This document shows positions 34,906 to 46,919 of a DNA stretch of 64,000 nt, in pieces. The translations under genes were made by a program, and so were the position numbers. The first letter of the stretch is position 1. Each line of letters begins with the position of its first letter. This stretch comes from Anniella stebbinsi (lineage: Eukaryota > Chordata > Lepidosauria > Squamata > Anniellidae): contig JARDYH010000001.1 in the NCBI GenBank assembly GCA_029215795.1, positions 404,525,154-404,589,153 on the forward strand, read 5' to 3'. A model generated the notes under the pieces. The model did not search any database and was not told where the DNA came from. It worked only from the letters and a program-made list of their open reading frames with translations.

Positions 34906-35238
34906 CCAGAGGATGGTCCCATCCCATCCCGTCCAATTCCTGCTTAAAGATAAAGAAGAGCCACAGACTGCTAAAAGCGCCTGCACAGCAGACTGAGGAA
35001 GTCACACAGGTCACAGTCTTCCACACTGTGGTGAGGTGGACTGTATTTCTATTATAATAATTATTTTGAAATCTGCACCTGTCCACCCCCCCCCCCCCAC
35101 CAGGTTCATTGCTTCGATTGGGGCAGGCCTTTGACGAATAATTGCAACCTGGGCCTTTTTACTTGTGTTTTCTGCTGGAGGAAAGCACAAGTAAAAAGGC
35201 CCATCTTTTTGCCCTCTGCTTTGGATGTCTTTTGAGAC

Positions 35239-35340
35239 AGAGCATAGCTCACTGGTAGAATGCTTGCTTGGCAGGCAGGAAGTTCCCCGGTTCAGTGCCT
35301 GGAACCTTCAACCAAAAGGATCAGGTCCACACACACCAGT
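35239..35340 (+). mobile_element. tRNA-derived SINE head fragment
   Basis: The A-box region agcatagctcactggtagaa and B-box-like ccggttcagtgcctgg match the SINE at 37524. The tail is missing. Confidence 0.65.
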
Positions 35341-35378
35341 GGAAAAGGAAACCTTTCTCTGGCTGAGACCTCACCACT

Positions 35379-35452
35379 CACAGAATCATAGCAATCAAAG
35401 GGACCTCAAAGGCCAGCTAGTCCAGCCTCCTGCCAATGCAGGAAATACACTG
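35379..35452 (-). mobile_element. CR1 3' terminal fragment
   Basis: cacagaatcatagcaatcaa and gggacctcaaaggccagcta, the reverse-strand form of the CR1 end. Confidence 0.7.
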
Positions 35453-35599
35453 CAGCTGCACCGGTTTTGCTTTCTCCCAGATCTGAATGTTTTAAATCTC
35501 AAGTTCTTTCTGGCTTCAATAGGGAGAATCTTTGTGAATTTTGGTAAATCCTTATCAAATAGAACCACAATGAAATGCTCACCCATCTCTAGGGAAAAT

Positions 35600-37500
35600 G
35601 AAAAAGCAAGTATATAAAGAATTGTGTGCCAGTCAAACAGCCAGTCATATAAGTATCGAGAAGACCTAATTTAGGGTCATACAAAGCAAAACCCGGCTTC
35701 CAGGGCAAACGAACAACTCATTTCTCTCCAGTGAGAAAATCCTGAAGAATCCGTTGCAAGAAGCAATCATCCATTAGGAGAAGGTAATTATTAGGTATTC
35801 CTCACCACCTGTTCCTTTTCTCTCTAATAATCGCTCAGAAAGTGTCAAGTGTCTGCCTTTACAAGACAAGTAAATGGGCTTAAAAGGGGGAAATTGCTTT
35901 TCTTTTATGTATATGAAAAAAGGAGGGGGTTGCGTCAGAGCTGCCGACAAATATAGGGACTGGTTCCCCCCCCCCCCCCCCAGCTCACTTAACAGTACCG
36001 CAGACAATGGGTGCGCCCTGCTGCCCGGCGTTTTAATTATTCACCAGGTGAATTGTGGCTTTTTGGCGTAAATGGAACGAATTCTGCAGCAAATGCTTGC
36101 CCTGCGGGGGTCCCAGGATCATGGCTGTGAGGCTCTCAGGAGGGATTGTTTCACCGCACTTCCCTTGAAAACCTTTTGCTTTTCCTGGAAGGCTTTCAGG
36201 GAGAGTGGAAGTGGGGGGAGGGAAAGAATGGCCCATGTCTCTCCACTGCCAATAAGCCCAAAGGATGGCTAATGAGCTCCCACAAGCCCCCACCACCACC
36301 CCCAAAACCCACCCTCAACCCGGGGGGGGGGCAGAGGGGATGATGCCTTGCAAATGCCATTTACATAGCACTATGTGTACCCTCCTCCCCATTATTGATA
36401 TGTTAAAGACCTCTGTGGCGGAGGGAGGAGGGGAGAAAGAAAGAAATGTGTGGCAGAAAGGAGAGCAGAGTCTGAAGGAGGGGTGAATGGTGGATGGGTC
36501 CGTTCCGCTTTCTCCCATGTTCAGTTTTTCGGGGGTCTATTTTTGGTTGTTGTTGAACTGTGGGCCATTTGTTGAACCGTGCGTTAGTGTGCTATCTGAA
36601 CCCAGGACATTTTTGGCAGGGGGGCTTGCTAACCATCCTGAACAACCCAGCAACAAGTCATGGGTTCTCCAAGTGGCTTGTTTTTGCCTTGTTTACCATG
36701 GCTAAAGCCGTGATTTAAGGTGACTTCTGAACAGGTCCACCACATGGTTAACAAACACTTCATCTTGCTCCAGATGTGAAACCATAAGGACAATTTATTT
36801 TGCCTGCTGGAAGCTTCCCTCTCTTTTTGCCCTGTCTCCCCATATTACAGTGGTGGTAGAAACAGCTCTTGCTGTACCTGGCACAATGGTCTGGTCTCTC
36901 AAATAACGTTGTCAAGGTCATGACTTTTGCATTCCAAAGTAATTGAATCTGGGTGTGTACGGACATAAAGTTTATCTAAGCAGCAGGCTTTCTCTGGAGG
37001 CATACCCCCACATTCCATTCAAAGGGGGAAAATCCTCTCATCAGGATAAAGCTTAGGAAAAGTCAGTTGCGTGAGCCTACAACAGAAACAGCAGGTGCAG
37101 CACTGATTGGCTAGTGCTTGTAATGTCAGGAACCTCCCTCCTCCCCACCCGCGGGGCAGTTTCTCTCATCTTTTTTAATGGATTGTGCTCCTCATCCCAA
37201 AATAAGGTGACAGATAAGCATTTAAATGAATTAATGATGAGCCTGCGGTAAGAAACAGTTGATAGTCCATCTGAAGCATGGGGGTGGGGCAGCCTTGATG
37301 CAAACATCATTCTGTTTGCAGGCGTGTCCAGCTGTCATTTATATTACAGAGGCTGAAGGAAACCAAGGTGATGCTGCAGAGAAATATCCCACGGGACTCT
37401 CCTTTTAATCTTATGTCTCTGTACACCCTCTGAGGGCTGCTACTACCCACCCACCTGTTTCATAATTGTAGTCAGTAACACAGGTTTGCCTCTTCACTAT
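35600..37500. other. CCDC33 intron 3, no recognised gene
   Basis: Homopolymer C and G tracts at 35967-35980 and 36320-36329. The stretch 36540-36755 has inverted words (gtttaccatggctaaagccg, accacatggttaacaaac) of a probable old DNA element. The stretch 35780-35880 (ggtaattattaggtattcct, ctctaataatcgctcag) looks non-repetitive. Confidence 0.4.
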
Positions 37501-37523
37501 AAACGTGCTCCCTTGCATCAGTC

Positions 37524-37738
37524 TAGGGAGCAGGCATAGCTTAGTGGTAGAGGACCTGCTTTGCAACAAGAAGGCGGCAGGTTCAATCCCCGGCAGCATC
37601 TCCAGGTAGAACAGGAAAAGCTCCTGCCTAAAACCCTGGAGAACCACGGCTGCTGTCAGTCAGTCTCAGCAAGACTGGGCTAGATGGACCCAGCAGGGCC
37701 TGACTCAGGAGAAGACCGCTTCCTGTGTGCCTATGAAT
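37524..37738 (+). mobile_element. tRNA-derived SINE, near full length
   Basis: Pol III A box tagcttagtggtagagg (37538-37554) and B box ggttcaatccc (37580-37590), then a body with gcagcatctccaggtagaac and a 3' end with gactgggctagatggaccc and cttcctgtgtgcctatgaat. Best-preserved copy of this family in the window. Confidence 0.85.
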
Positions 37739-37825
37739 CCTTAACCACCTTGACTGTGACTACGACCGCATTGTGAAAGTCCATTAGGACTAAATAATTG
37801 GCATTAAATTTATTTTCTTTTTAAA

Positions 37826-37860
37826 TTACAGTTCTATGCCGCCCAATAGCCAAAGCTCTT
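37826..37860 (-). mobile_element. L2 3' tail remnant
   Basis: ttctatgccgcccaatagcc and aaagctctt, the reverse-strand form of the L2 3' end. Confidence 0.6.
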
Positions 37861-39417
37861 GATTGTGCCTCTTCGCCATCAGCTCTCTACTGACTCCGGG
37901 TCCAATTATACAGCGTTAATAATCATGGGTCTGTCGCTTCTGTTTTCAGAGCTTGCATCCTATGAGGCAGGAATGTTTTATTTATGTGTTATTGAAACAA
38001 CATTGATTAAAATTTATTTTGCTCTGGCCAGACAACAAAAAAGGAATGAGCATGTCAGTCTGCTAATTACTTTCTCCCAGGAAGTGCCTTGAAGTCATAT
38101 TTTAAGGACCGAATCCTTGGCTAGCTGTTCTGCTTAGCTCAGCAGTGCTCCGTCCCAACCCCCTGTAGGTGGGAGAGGAGAGCTGGAGAAGGCAGAAATG
38201 GCCCCGCTCTTGTTTTAATCTCCCCCCTAAAGATAATTGCTTTCTGATTCTTCCACACCCCTTCCTCGGTCTGTTCCAGGAGATGGATTTCCCAGTGAAA
38301 TTGCTTCCCATGTTTCAAGTCAGTGGAGACAGGATGGGGCCTGTGTCACTCCAGCTATGCATTAATAGACCTTCAAATGAGATTTCACAGCCTCAAATCA
38401 GATTATTTCTAGGCCTTCAGTTACCCCAGAGAGCAGCGATGGACAGATGCAGGCACGGAGTAGCCCCACAGCAACTGAGAGCTTTGCAAAGCTGAGCCAA
38501 ATGCTTGCGTGGGTCAAAGATGGTGGCAAAAGGCGGGGAGGGGGGAGGGGAGTGATGGGATAAACCTAATATGCAAATGTGGATTGTGCACACTTGGAGA
38601 TCACAAGTCAAGAACGAGCAAATGGGAAAGGTGTAGAAATCTCTGATAAACACGCTCGCAAATAGACCAAGATCAGCCATGGTAATGAAATAATCCCATA
38701 TAGACTACTCAAATATATTTAATTATCTGAATTGGGGAGCCATGTGATATCACTGAACTTGGAGATCTCCAGGGAGGAAGCCTCAAAGTCACCTGCATTT
38801 TTTGCTAAGGGATTAACCCTTTAGGCTGGCTTTGTGACCATCACTGAATGATAGGTAGAGCAGAGGGGAAGGGAAGGGAAAAGCCCAACTCTCTGCAGTG
38901 GAAACGCTGGCGTCTGTGAGCCAGGAAGGGCAAGTCAAGCCTCTGGGGGCTGCAAAAGGGATGAAATTGACACATACATGGAATGGATGGATAAGATGAG
39001 ACCATCGCCTGTATGTGGATGGGAGAGAAAGAAACGGAGCTTATCGTTGTTTTAATGGGAATTGGGTAATAAATGTGCAATCAACAGCTTCCTGAGCGCT
39101 GCTGGGGCACAGGGCCCCATAGCCGCCCCACTGATGTCTGCCCTAGGCTGTCTAATTGGTGTTCCTAGAATCTGCCCCCCTGCATCCAAAGGAGGCTGTA
39201 TTGCCACCCTCTGGCTCTGAGGACTCCAGCCAGGAAGACGCCAACCCACCACAACCAGCCCCATGTGGACTGGGGAGCGAGCCTGGAGCCAGCCTCCCCC
39301 CCCCCAAAGAACGTGGACTTGCATGAGGCTTCATAAGGGTCATGTTAGATGTACTACAAGAAGGGGAAGGAGCATCCAGTCTGTAATATGAAGCTAAACC
39401 TGTTCTGTTTACTGGAA
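37861..39417. other. CCDC33 intron 3, no recognised gene
   Basis: Looks largely single-copy. A C tract lies at 39298-39305. No coding signal. Confidence 0.4.
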
Positions 39418-39852
39418 CCAGTGGTGGCTGGGAGCTCCAATTTCATTAGGGCTATGAATCCATTCTCGGTTTCAGTCAGGAGCTGTCCAAGCTGCTGAGC
39501 CTATTCCATGGACAGGAGTCATTGGCTGAATTCGGACGACACAATAAGCAACTGGTGGTGGTGGGGGAAACAATCGTCAGTTATATTGACTATCGTCTCG
39601 TCCGAATGCTGCCATAGTCAACTCAGCGCTGATCCTAATCCACACCACAGTTGATTATTTATTACCATGTTGTGTGGGGAGTACCCCCTAGATGAACAAC
39701 TGTAAAGTTGATTATTACCCCACCATTGACTATCGTGTTGTCCAAATTCAGCCAGTATCTTAAAGAGCTCCTGTAGCACTCCGGCTAGTTCTGACTGAAA
39801 CCCAGAGCAGATTCACAACCCCACCAAAGTCAGAGCCACCAGCTTCCACTGA
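39418..39852. mobile_element. Palindromic element (ttcagtcag family) split by a second one
   Basis: Outer arms: 39418-39490 (ccagtggtggctgggagctc, cggtttcagtcaggagct) and about 39760-39852 (agagctcctgtagcact, gttctgactgaaacccagag, cagagccaccagcttccact) are inverse. The interior is taken up by a distinct inverted-repeat element at 39524-39753. Confidence 0.85.
39524..39753. mobile_element. Nested inverted-repeat element (ggctgaattcgg ends)
   Basis: Begins ggctgaattcggacgacac and ends gtgttgtccaaattcagcc, inverse with few mismatches. Inner sub-arms caactggtggtgg and ccaccattgac also pair roughly. 230 bp, non-coding. Confidence 0.85.
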
Positions 39853-40224
39853 CAGGACCAAAGGCAAATACAGCTTGCAGGGTGTTTTTAAAGTTGCGAT
39901 TTCAGTTCTGACGACTGGAGTAAAATAGTAGTCAGCAAGGATTACATCAGAACGAGGAACCTTGACCATGATTATAATTAAGTATCAACTGAAGTCATTA
40001 CACAGTGAATTGAGTAAAGTACTAATTGTATGATTTACTGGCCAAATCATCTGTGTAAATGTGTTCCACTATCAAAGTACTGAAATAGAAATGGGTCTTT
40101 CAGCTGGGATTCCTTCCCCACCTTCCTGGAATAGAATTAAACAATCGAGATTCAACAGTTGAGCCACAATCCTATTTCTGCATCAATGTGAATTCAAACG
40201 AAGTGCATGAAAATCAACCTTTTG

Positions 40225-40570
40225 CTTATTCATTTATACTACTTCTATAGTGCTCCATATCCCAAGATCTCTTAAGTGGTTCACAACAGCTCCGTATAAA
40301 CCCGATATAAAACAGGACAAGAATAACAAAAACAATGAATACTTTAAAACATTACAAGAAGACCGGAGCCGTGTGATAAACCATCACAAGTGAGGGAAAA
40401 CCCTGTGTAGACAAACAAGTCTTCAAGAAGCATTTAATGTTCAGCAGGTTTCCTGACTCTTGAACAACATGTGGGAGAGCTTTCCAGACAGTAGGTGCCA
40501 CTACCGAAAAGGCCCCCTCATGTGCTGCTACTTCTTGGCAACACTCTGTTGGTCATGGGATGACCAGAAG
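40225..40570 (-). mobile_element. LINE 3' end (L2/CR1-like), old
   Basis: Reverse-oriented text including aagtggttcacaacagctcc, aacaagtcttcaagaagcat and gtgggagagctttccagaca, which follows the layout of an L2-type ORF2 C-terminus plus UTR. Heavily degraded. Confidence 0.55.
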
Positions 40571-41044
40571 GCCTTTTGGGAAGATCTCGGGTCAGCTGGG
40601 CTTATATAGGGGAAGACAGTTCGCTTGTTATCCTGGTTGTCTTGCATTGTTATCAGCTACGTTGCCTTCCCTCCCTTTTTCTAGGAAGTTGCAATTGCTC
40701 CAGACCCTAATGACCTTGTTCTGCTCGCTTGTTAGATGGCTGTGATTGCCTGTAATGGTGCTGTTTAAGGCCCGTTGTCTGCTTAATGGGCTGTGAAGTC
40801 AGATCCCAAGCTATCACCCCCCCCTTTTCTCCCTATGATCATTCATTACCAGATGCATCAATCATTAACTGGATGGAGTCAAGAAGGGCAAAAGCAAGAA
40901 GTCTTCCAGGGCAACTCTGGAACCAACCTTTGGATTCTGGACAGTTCCGCTTACGGGCAGAGACACAAAGCCATGAACGTGGGCCCAGGCGCTTATTCGC
41001 GGCTGGCTAGAGGAGGCAGGTGCTGAACCTATCTTGGGGAGAGG

Positions 41045-41136
41045 GTTCAGCACCTTGGATAGCCCCTTTAGAGTTCTGACTGAAACCCGGGATGGCTCCA
41101 TTGCCCCACTGGCCTCAGAGCCGCCAGCCTCCACTG
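41045..41136. repeat. Single arm of the ttcagtcag palindromic family
   Basis: caccttggatagcccctttag, agttctgactgaaacccgg, and cagagccgccagcctccact match the right arm at 39770-39852. Confidence 0.8.
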
Positions 41137-41589
41137 CTAAGAGCCAGGGGTCTCAGGTTTCAGCCCCACCAATGCTTTTTTGTCCTGGGAGAATTGCCAT
41201 AGCAATGAGACCTTTCCTGGATCGGTTTTGCTTCTCGTCGTTCAGAGGTGGAGAGCACCAGGGACCAACCGTAGCCCCCCCAAGGGCCACGCCCCCTCCC
41301 CTTGGCCCCCTCCTCTTTCCCACCATCACTGGGGTTCCCAGCCTTTGCTGGTTTTCCTCCATTCTCAGAGCTTGACATGCCTCTCCTCTGAGGCGTCGTC
41401 CTCCATGGCAGTCCATGCATTAAGCTAAAACATGCTGCTTCGTTGGGTATTTGGGGCCCTCCCCTTTGGCCTTCAGCCCAGACCACCACTGGAACTCCTC
41501 CCCCCCCCCCCCCCCCGGCTTCTCTGAAATGGAATTTGGCCTGCGGGCTGAAGGAGGTCTCCTTACTCTAGAAGAGGGTGGGGAGCCCA

Positions 41590-41970
41590 TGGCCATCCAG
41601 ATGTTGTTGGAATACAGCCCTCTTCATCCTTTGCCATGCTGGCTTGGGCTCATGGGACTTGGAGTCCAAAAACATCCAGAGGGCCATAGGTTCCCCACTA
41701 CTATTGTAGACCAGGCATGGGCTATCTGCTGCCCTCCAGATGTTTTGGACTATAAAACCCACCAGCTGCAGCCAGCATGGCTAATAGCCAGGCATGATGG
41801 AACTTGGAGTTCAAAGCATCTGGAGGGCAGCTCTAATCCAGCCTCCTCCCAACCTGGTGCCCTCCAGATGTTTTAACAACTATACGCCCATCATCCCTAG
41901 CCATTGACTGTGCTGGCTAGGGCTGATGGAAGCTGAAGTCCAAAACATCTGACGGGTACCAGGTTGGGGA
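41590..41970. repeat. Three adjacent palindromic elements ('ctacaactccca' family)
   Basis: Copies at about 41590-41700, 41711-41832 and 41851-41970. Each starts with a ccagatgtt arm and ends with the inverse (acatccagagggcc, gcatctggagggcagc, acatctgacgggtacc). The third is best kept, framed by aacctggtgccctccagatg and aggttgggga. Confidence 0.85.
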
Positions 41971-42140
41971 AGCGTGTCTTAGACTGTGCCTGGTTTGCAA
42001 TGAAATGTCCCTTTTGCCTGACCTGTGTTCCGAGGTCAAGGATTCTGTAAATGGGCGCCTTGCCCTGCCTTTGCAGCAATGCTGGTTTCATCCACCCCAC
42101 TGGCCGCGCCCTCTTATGGTCTATAGGGATTGTGCTGACA

Positions 42141-42162
42141 GGCAGGCAGGCAGGCAGGCAGC
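42141..42162. repeat. (CAGG)n short tandem repeat
   Basis: About five CAGG units (caggcaggcaggcaggcagg). Confidence 0.9.
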
Positions 42163-42169
42163 AGAAGCG

Positions 42170-45100
42170 TAAACCATCTTGTCCCGCTCGCCCGGGAATG
42201 GGCTCTCTCTGGTTCTTGCCTGTCACAAATGGGCCCCTTCCTCATTTTCTTTGCTATGTTTAGCCTGCGCGAGAGGGTCTCCATCTGGTTTGAAGGGTGC
42301 CCAGGGAACCATTGAGTTAGGGAAAGCTTACATTGCACTCAGTTCATCTTCATACCGCTGAGCCCACTATTATTTTACGAGGCCTCAGGAGGAGGATAAA
42401 GCCGGCGTGCGCCAACGACTGCCCATAAATCACATGGGGGGGGGGCTGGCTCAGCCTCGCTGAAGGGCCGCTGAGAAGTGCAACAGCTCTGCCGTTGTGT
42501 ATGCTGAGCCTTTGATATGATCAGGAAGACAGATTTCGAGGGACAAGTGGAGCTGGTGAGATAAATCCTCCCCTGCCCCAGTGATTCCAGTGTCAAACAT
42601 GGAGCGGAGGAAATCCCATCACAAATGTCAATTTTGGAAAGGAGAGACGGGATCCAGACATGGTCATTAAAATCAATGGGAGTTAGGTGTGTCATGACTA
42701 ACTTAAGTCCCACTGATTTCAGTGGGCCTGCCCTGCCTCAATCTGCATCCAACCCATTGTGTTCTAGGAAGTTTTGAACTGTTGCCCAATTTTACTATGG
42801 AAACCCATTTCCGAACTCCAGCTTGCTGAAAGGTGTTGCATCAGTGTTCCAAAAAGTGAGGTAACGCCAGCCTCAGAACTGCAGTGCTGATGATGTCACA
42901 ACCAGACAGTTGTGATGGAATTAACAGCAGGGAGATACAGGTCAAGCCCACGCTTTGTTGGGAAGCTGCCTCCCGACTTACAGCGAAATTCTCCTTAGCC
43001 CAACATCTGCTCCACAATGTAGAGAGTAGAATGGAGCATGTCTTCTCTCTTAAAGTGCAGAAAGCGACGGCAATGACCACCAGTACTGGAGTAGGGCTTC
43101 ATTCTGACCCAGCAGCAGTACCCTGAGAATGTAGAAAGAGAGTTCCTTAAAGTAATTGCTAAGGAACGAGGTTTCTCACGACATGGCTGAAGACACGGAC
43201 AACGAACATCCAGAGGTGAGCTTTGCCCCCAACTCCTCAGACCAATACAGAGAAGCTGAATGCAAAGCTAGAGCCAAGCTAAGATGGCCTCTCAAAACTC
43301 TCCACCCGGTTGGCAGGCGGTGAAATTGGAAGGATGGTTTCATGGAATATTCCCCAGTGGGGAGGGCAGTGCTGCCTATCAGCTGGGGCAGTGCCCCAGC
43401 TACCTCCTCCCCCGCCCCCAAGACTTCATGGCTGCTGTTGCAAGCAGCAGTGACAGCCACAACCGTCTTGGTCATAGGGCTGCCAGTTTGCACCCACCAC
43501 AATGACCCAGACCCAGCATCGTTCTGGGGCATTCACCATGACAAGAGAGAGAGGGGGGGGGGAATATTTTGAGACTATCCTGCAAAATGGCCCTCTTTTG
43601 GGGACACGGACGCAGAGCCTCAGCCCAGGAGGTGAAATCTGGACAGCTGGATCCCAATCTGGCCCTTTGGGGTTCCCCCGATGCCCCCCCCCGGCCCCAC
43701 ACATGCCCAGCTTTTGTGCAGCCAAAATGTCTTTCTCCAGACTTGGTTACAGGTAGGAAGAGCTTTAAGCAAAAATGTGCTAGGATTTTTGGCTCCACCC
43801 CTCTTTCTTTCAGCCCACCCCACCCCTGGATGGTTCCCTCCCCCACAAGAGCTTCTCTGAAACCGAAATCATCCCTCGGGCTGAACGTGGTTCTGCGCCC
43901 CTGAATAATAAAAAAGGAAGTTCTCAGAAATTTCCTCGTAAAAAAATCTTCTAGAAATTACGGCTCAGCCCTGCATTCTGTACATGATCGTATTCAACAC
44001 ATCTGTCGTCGTTTTGACCTGGGCACCATGGGAGGAGGGATGGTCCTTGTCATGGCCACACCAGGAGGGGTGAGACATCCAACCTTTCTGCCTGAGCTGC
44101 ATTCCCAAGGAAGATGGATCCCCGCTCTGCACGTCGCTGCTTTTGTCCTGGGAGAGAAATGTCCCTCGGCGACCATAGCAGCTTCCCTGCAAAGCCAATA
44201 GCAGCTTGAGGGGGGCGATTTCCATTGGGTCCACAGCACAGGGGGAGGGAGCGCCCATCCCTCTCCCAGTGCACAATGGTCTTGGTCTTGGCCTGGCTTG
44301 CCTGTCGTTGCTCTTCTTTCACAAAAACATAGGCTCAGTCATGGTGACCGTGCATTTAGCAGGATGTGTTACATTTGGCTCTGAATCCGTGTAAGGTTAA
44401 GGGAAGGGTAAAGGGATGCTGGGATCCCATCAGAATGAAACAGAACTCAGCCGGGGGAGTTTTGGGGATCTGGATGTCAGGTGGAAGTGTACAGAAGGTC
44501 ATTAATTGGGGGCTACAGCACCCCCACTTGGCACAGGTTGTTTCCTAGATGGGGAGAACACACGTGGCCAGGGGGATAGAAATCTGCCGTATGCCAAGGC
44601 ATTTGGGATTGTTTACACCAGGCATGCTGAACCTCAGGCCTGTGGGCCGAATTCAGATTACCACATTTGGATCACCTAAGATACTAAACTGTCAGGAGCC
44701 CCCCCCCCCCCCCCGTGCCCGTCACATGCCAAGGACTTCCTCCAACTCCTCTTGGCTTTGTAGATCGACAGGCTTCCTTGCAGGCTCCCGGTCTGACGCA
44801 CAACGCAGCGATTCTCCCGGTGAGATGGAGCCATTCTTTTTAGGCAAGTTAGGCAGTGACTTCCGGGATGCAAACTGTATTGAATCAATCCATGACACTG
44901 AGAACTCTCTTCTGTTTATTTTGGCTTTTGGATCCTGTGACTACAGAAAAAATCAGACAGCAGTTGGTCCCGCAAGCTAAATCCGCTCAATTTATTTTCC
45001 TGGGGAAACAAAAAGGTAGGTGCAAGGGGCTGAACCGCAGCTTCGGAATGTCGTGCTAAGTAGCCTCTGGCTGGGCGTGTTCTGTGGCTGGGCGCCTTCT

Positions 45101-46680
45101 CACAGGCATGTTGCCATCTTGGGTAGAAAGTTCTTCAGGTGGATCCATATGCAGTGCCGGCTTCAGGTTTTGGAGGGCCCATGGGCAAGACACGTGCCCT
45201 TAATGGTCCCACCCTCTGTGGGGCTGCCTTCTCACTGCCATTGCCACCAGCTGCTATGTCTCCTCCTCTTTCTCATCATGGCTACCGCTTGCTTGGCAGG
45301 CAGAGAGCGAGGGAGCAAGGAGGCCGGGGCATCTCCTCCTCCCCACCACTATTGCTGTCTGGGCCAGAGCGAGAGGCAGGTGAACAAACAAGTTTCTAGG
45401 ATGAACAGGAGGCGTAAGACCAGGAAGGGTCTGGCCAGTGGGCCCCTGCTGGCGGGTGGGGCCTTGGCGGGTGCCCAACCATAACAACCCTGGATGCCTG
45501 CTCTATGTTGGGTTAGGGCTGCACCGAAACAGCAAGGACCATTTTCGCCAGCTGTTTCATAGTTGAGACAGCATTCTTTTTGGGGGGTGGGGGGTGGGGA
45601 GAGATCTCTAGTGGCCACCATTTTGTTTTCCCCCAAAAGCCCTGGTGTGAAGTGCTCTTTGAATTTGGAAAAATAAAAAATGCTTGATGTCATAAAAAAA
45701 ATGGCTGCCTCTCTTGCTGCTCACTGAGGCTGTCATTATAGTGGATAGCAGTCGAATATTTACAGAACAATAATACCCACATTCATTGCAGCCTCCTTCC
45801 CTCAGGCTCCAGATGTGGAGGGTTCTGTATAGCTCCACACATCTGGAGGGTAACAGGTTGCAGGGAGGCTGCATTAGGGCATGAGGACAAAGGTGCCAGA
45901 GGAGGCCTTGGGGGAGCAATATGTTTCGGAAGGAAGGGAGATGGCGTCACACCTGTGCCCAGGCTATACTGCCTCTCTCACAGATGGCTCAGCAATGACG
46001 CCGGGAGTATTTTTACTTCTTTATTTGCAGACTTTGTACACTGTGCAATAACGGTGTTCCCTGGAGGTGAGGGGCTTAGAAAGTCTAGAAAGACAATAAC
46101 AGCCAACAAAACAGCAAAAGTGATATAAAAATGCCAGCAGCAGCAAGTAAAATGCTATAATAGGACCCCTGAAAGTACATAGCAGGTATAAGATGCTGTG
46201 GATTAAGAGTGCACCCATCTTTTTAAAAAAACGACATGGAAGATCAAAAGGTCTTTACCTGCCCCCAAGAAGAGTATAAAGAAGGTGCCAGCAGAATGGC
46301 GTTTTCCGGTCATGTGGATTCGGTGGACTTGCAGACTCAGGTTTTTAAAAAAAACTTTCTGGAATTGTATGCAAATTTAGTTGTATGAAAACATGAAAAT
46401 TGCAGGGAAATATGTTAATACATATGCCTTTAAAAACAACATGTTTTATACATCTCTGATCTCTCTTCAGCCTCTGCTATGGGCAATCTCTCCCTCCCCC
46501 CTTGTGCCCTCTGCTTGTTGATTGTACATGGAGCTAAGGAAATGTGAGAATGTGGCGTGCCCGTGAAAGTTCTGTAAATTGCAGGCGACTTTTTTGCAGT
46601 TTCCTGAAGGGGAAGAACATCTGAATCTGTCAGTGAGCGGATGAGAGAAAGAAAGTCGCCTGATAGTCCAAGCAACTTAG
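42170..46680. other. CCDC33 intron 3, no recognised gene
   Basis: Homopolymer tracts at 42437-42446, 44700-44714 and elsewhere. Old repeat text at 42655-42735 (gtcccactgatttcagtggg) and 46320-46670. The block 45150-45480 with agtgccggcttcaggttttg resembles an old DNA element. Overlapping frames on both strands at 43.2-43.9 kb have no family motif. Confidence 0.4.
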
Positions 46681-46683
46681 TCA

Positions 46684-46910
46684 GAACAAATTGAACGAAA
46701 TCCGGACGTCCCGACTGTCAGGCCAGCCTCTCTGGGGATGGAATTCCATAACTGGGGGGCCAGAACTAAGAAGGCCCTTTCTCTGGTAGCCACCAGTTGC
46801 ACCTTCACACCCAGAGAAGGGCCTGCAAGGATGTTCTCCAGCTCCAGGCCAGTCCATGTGGGCAGAGGCGATCCTTCCAGCAACCCGCATCAAACCCATG
46901 AAGGGCTGTG
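46684..46910 (-). mobile_element. L2-type LINE ORF2 C-terminal fragment
   Basis: On the minus strand the frame contains ATRERAFLVLAPQLWNSIPR then EAGL, a degraded form of the L2 C-terminal motif seen at 8180. Confidence 0.7.
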
Positions 46911-46919
46911 AAGCTCAAC

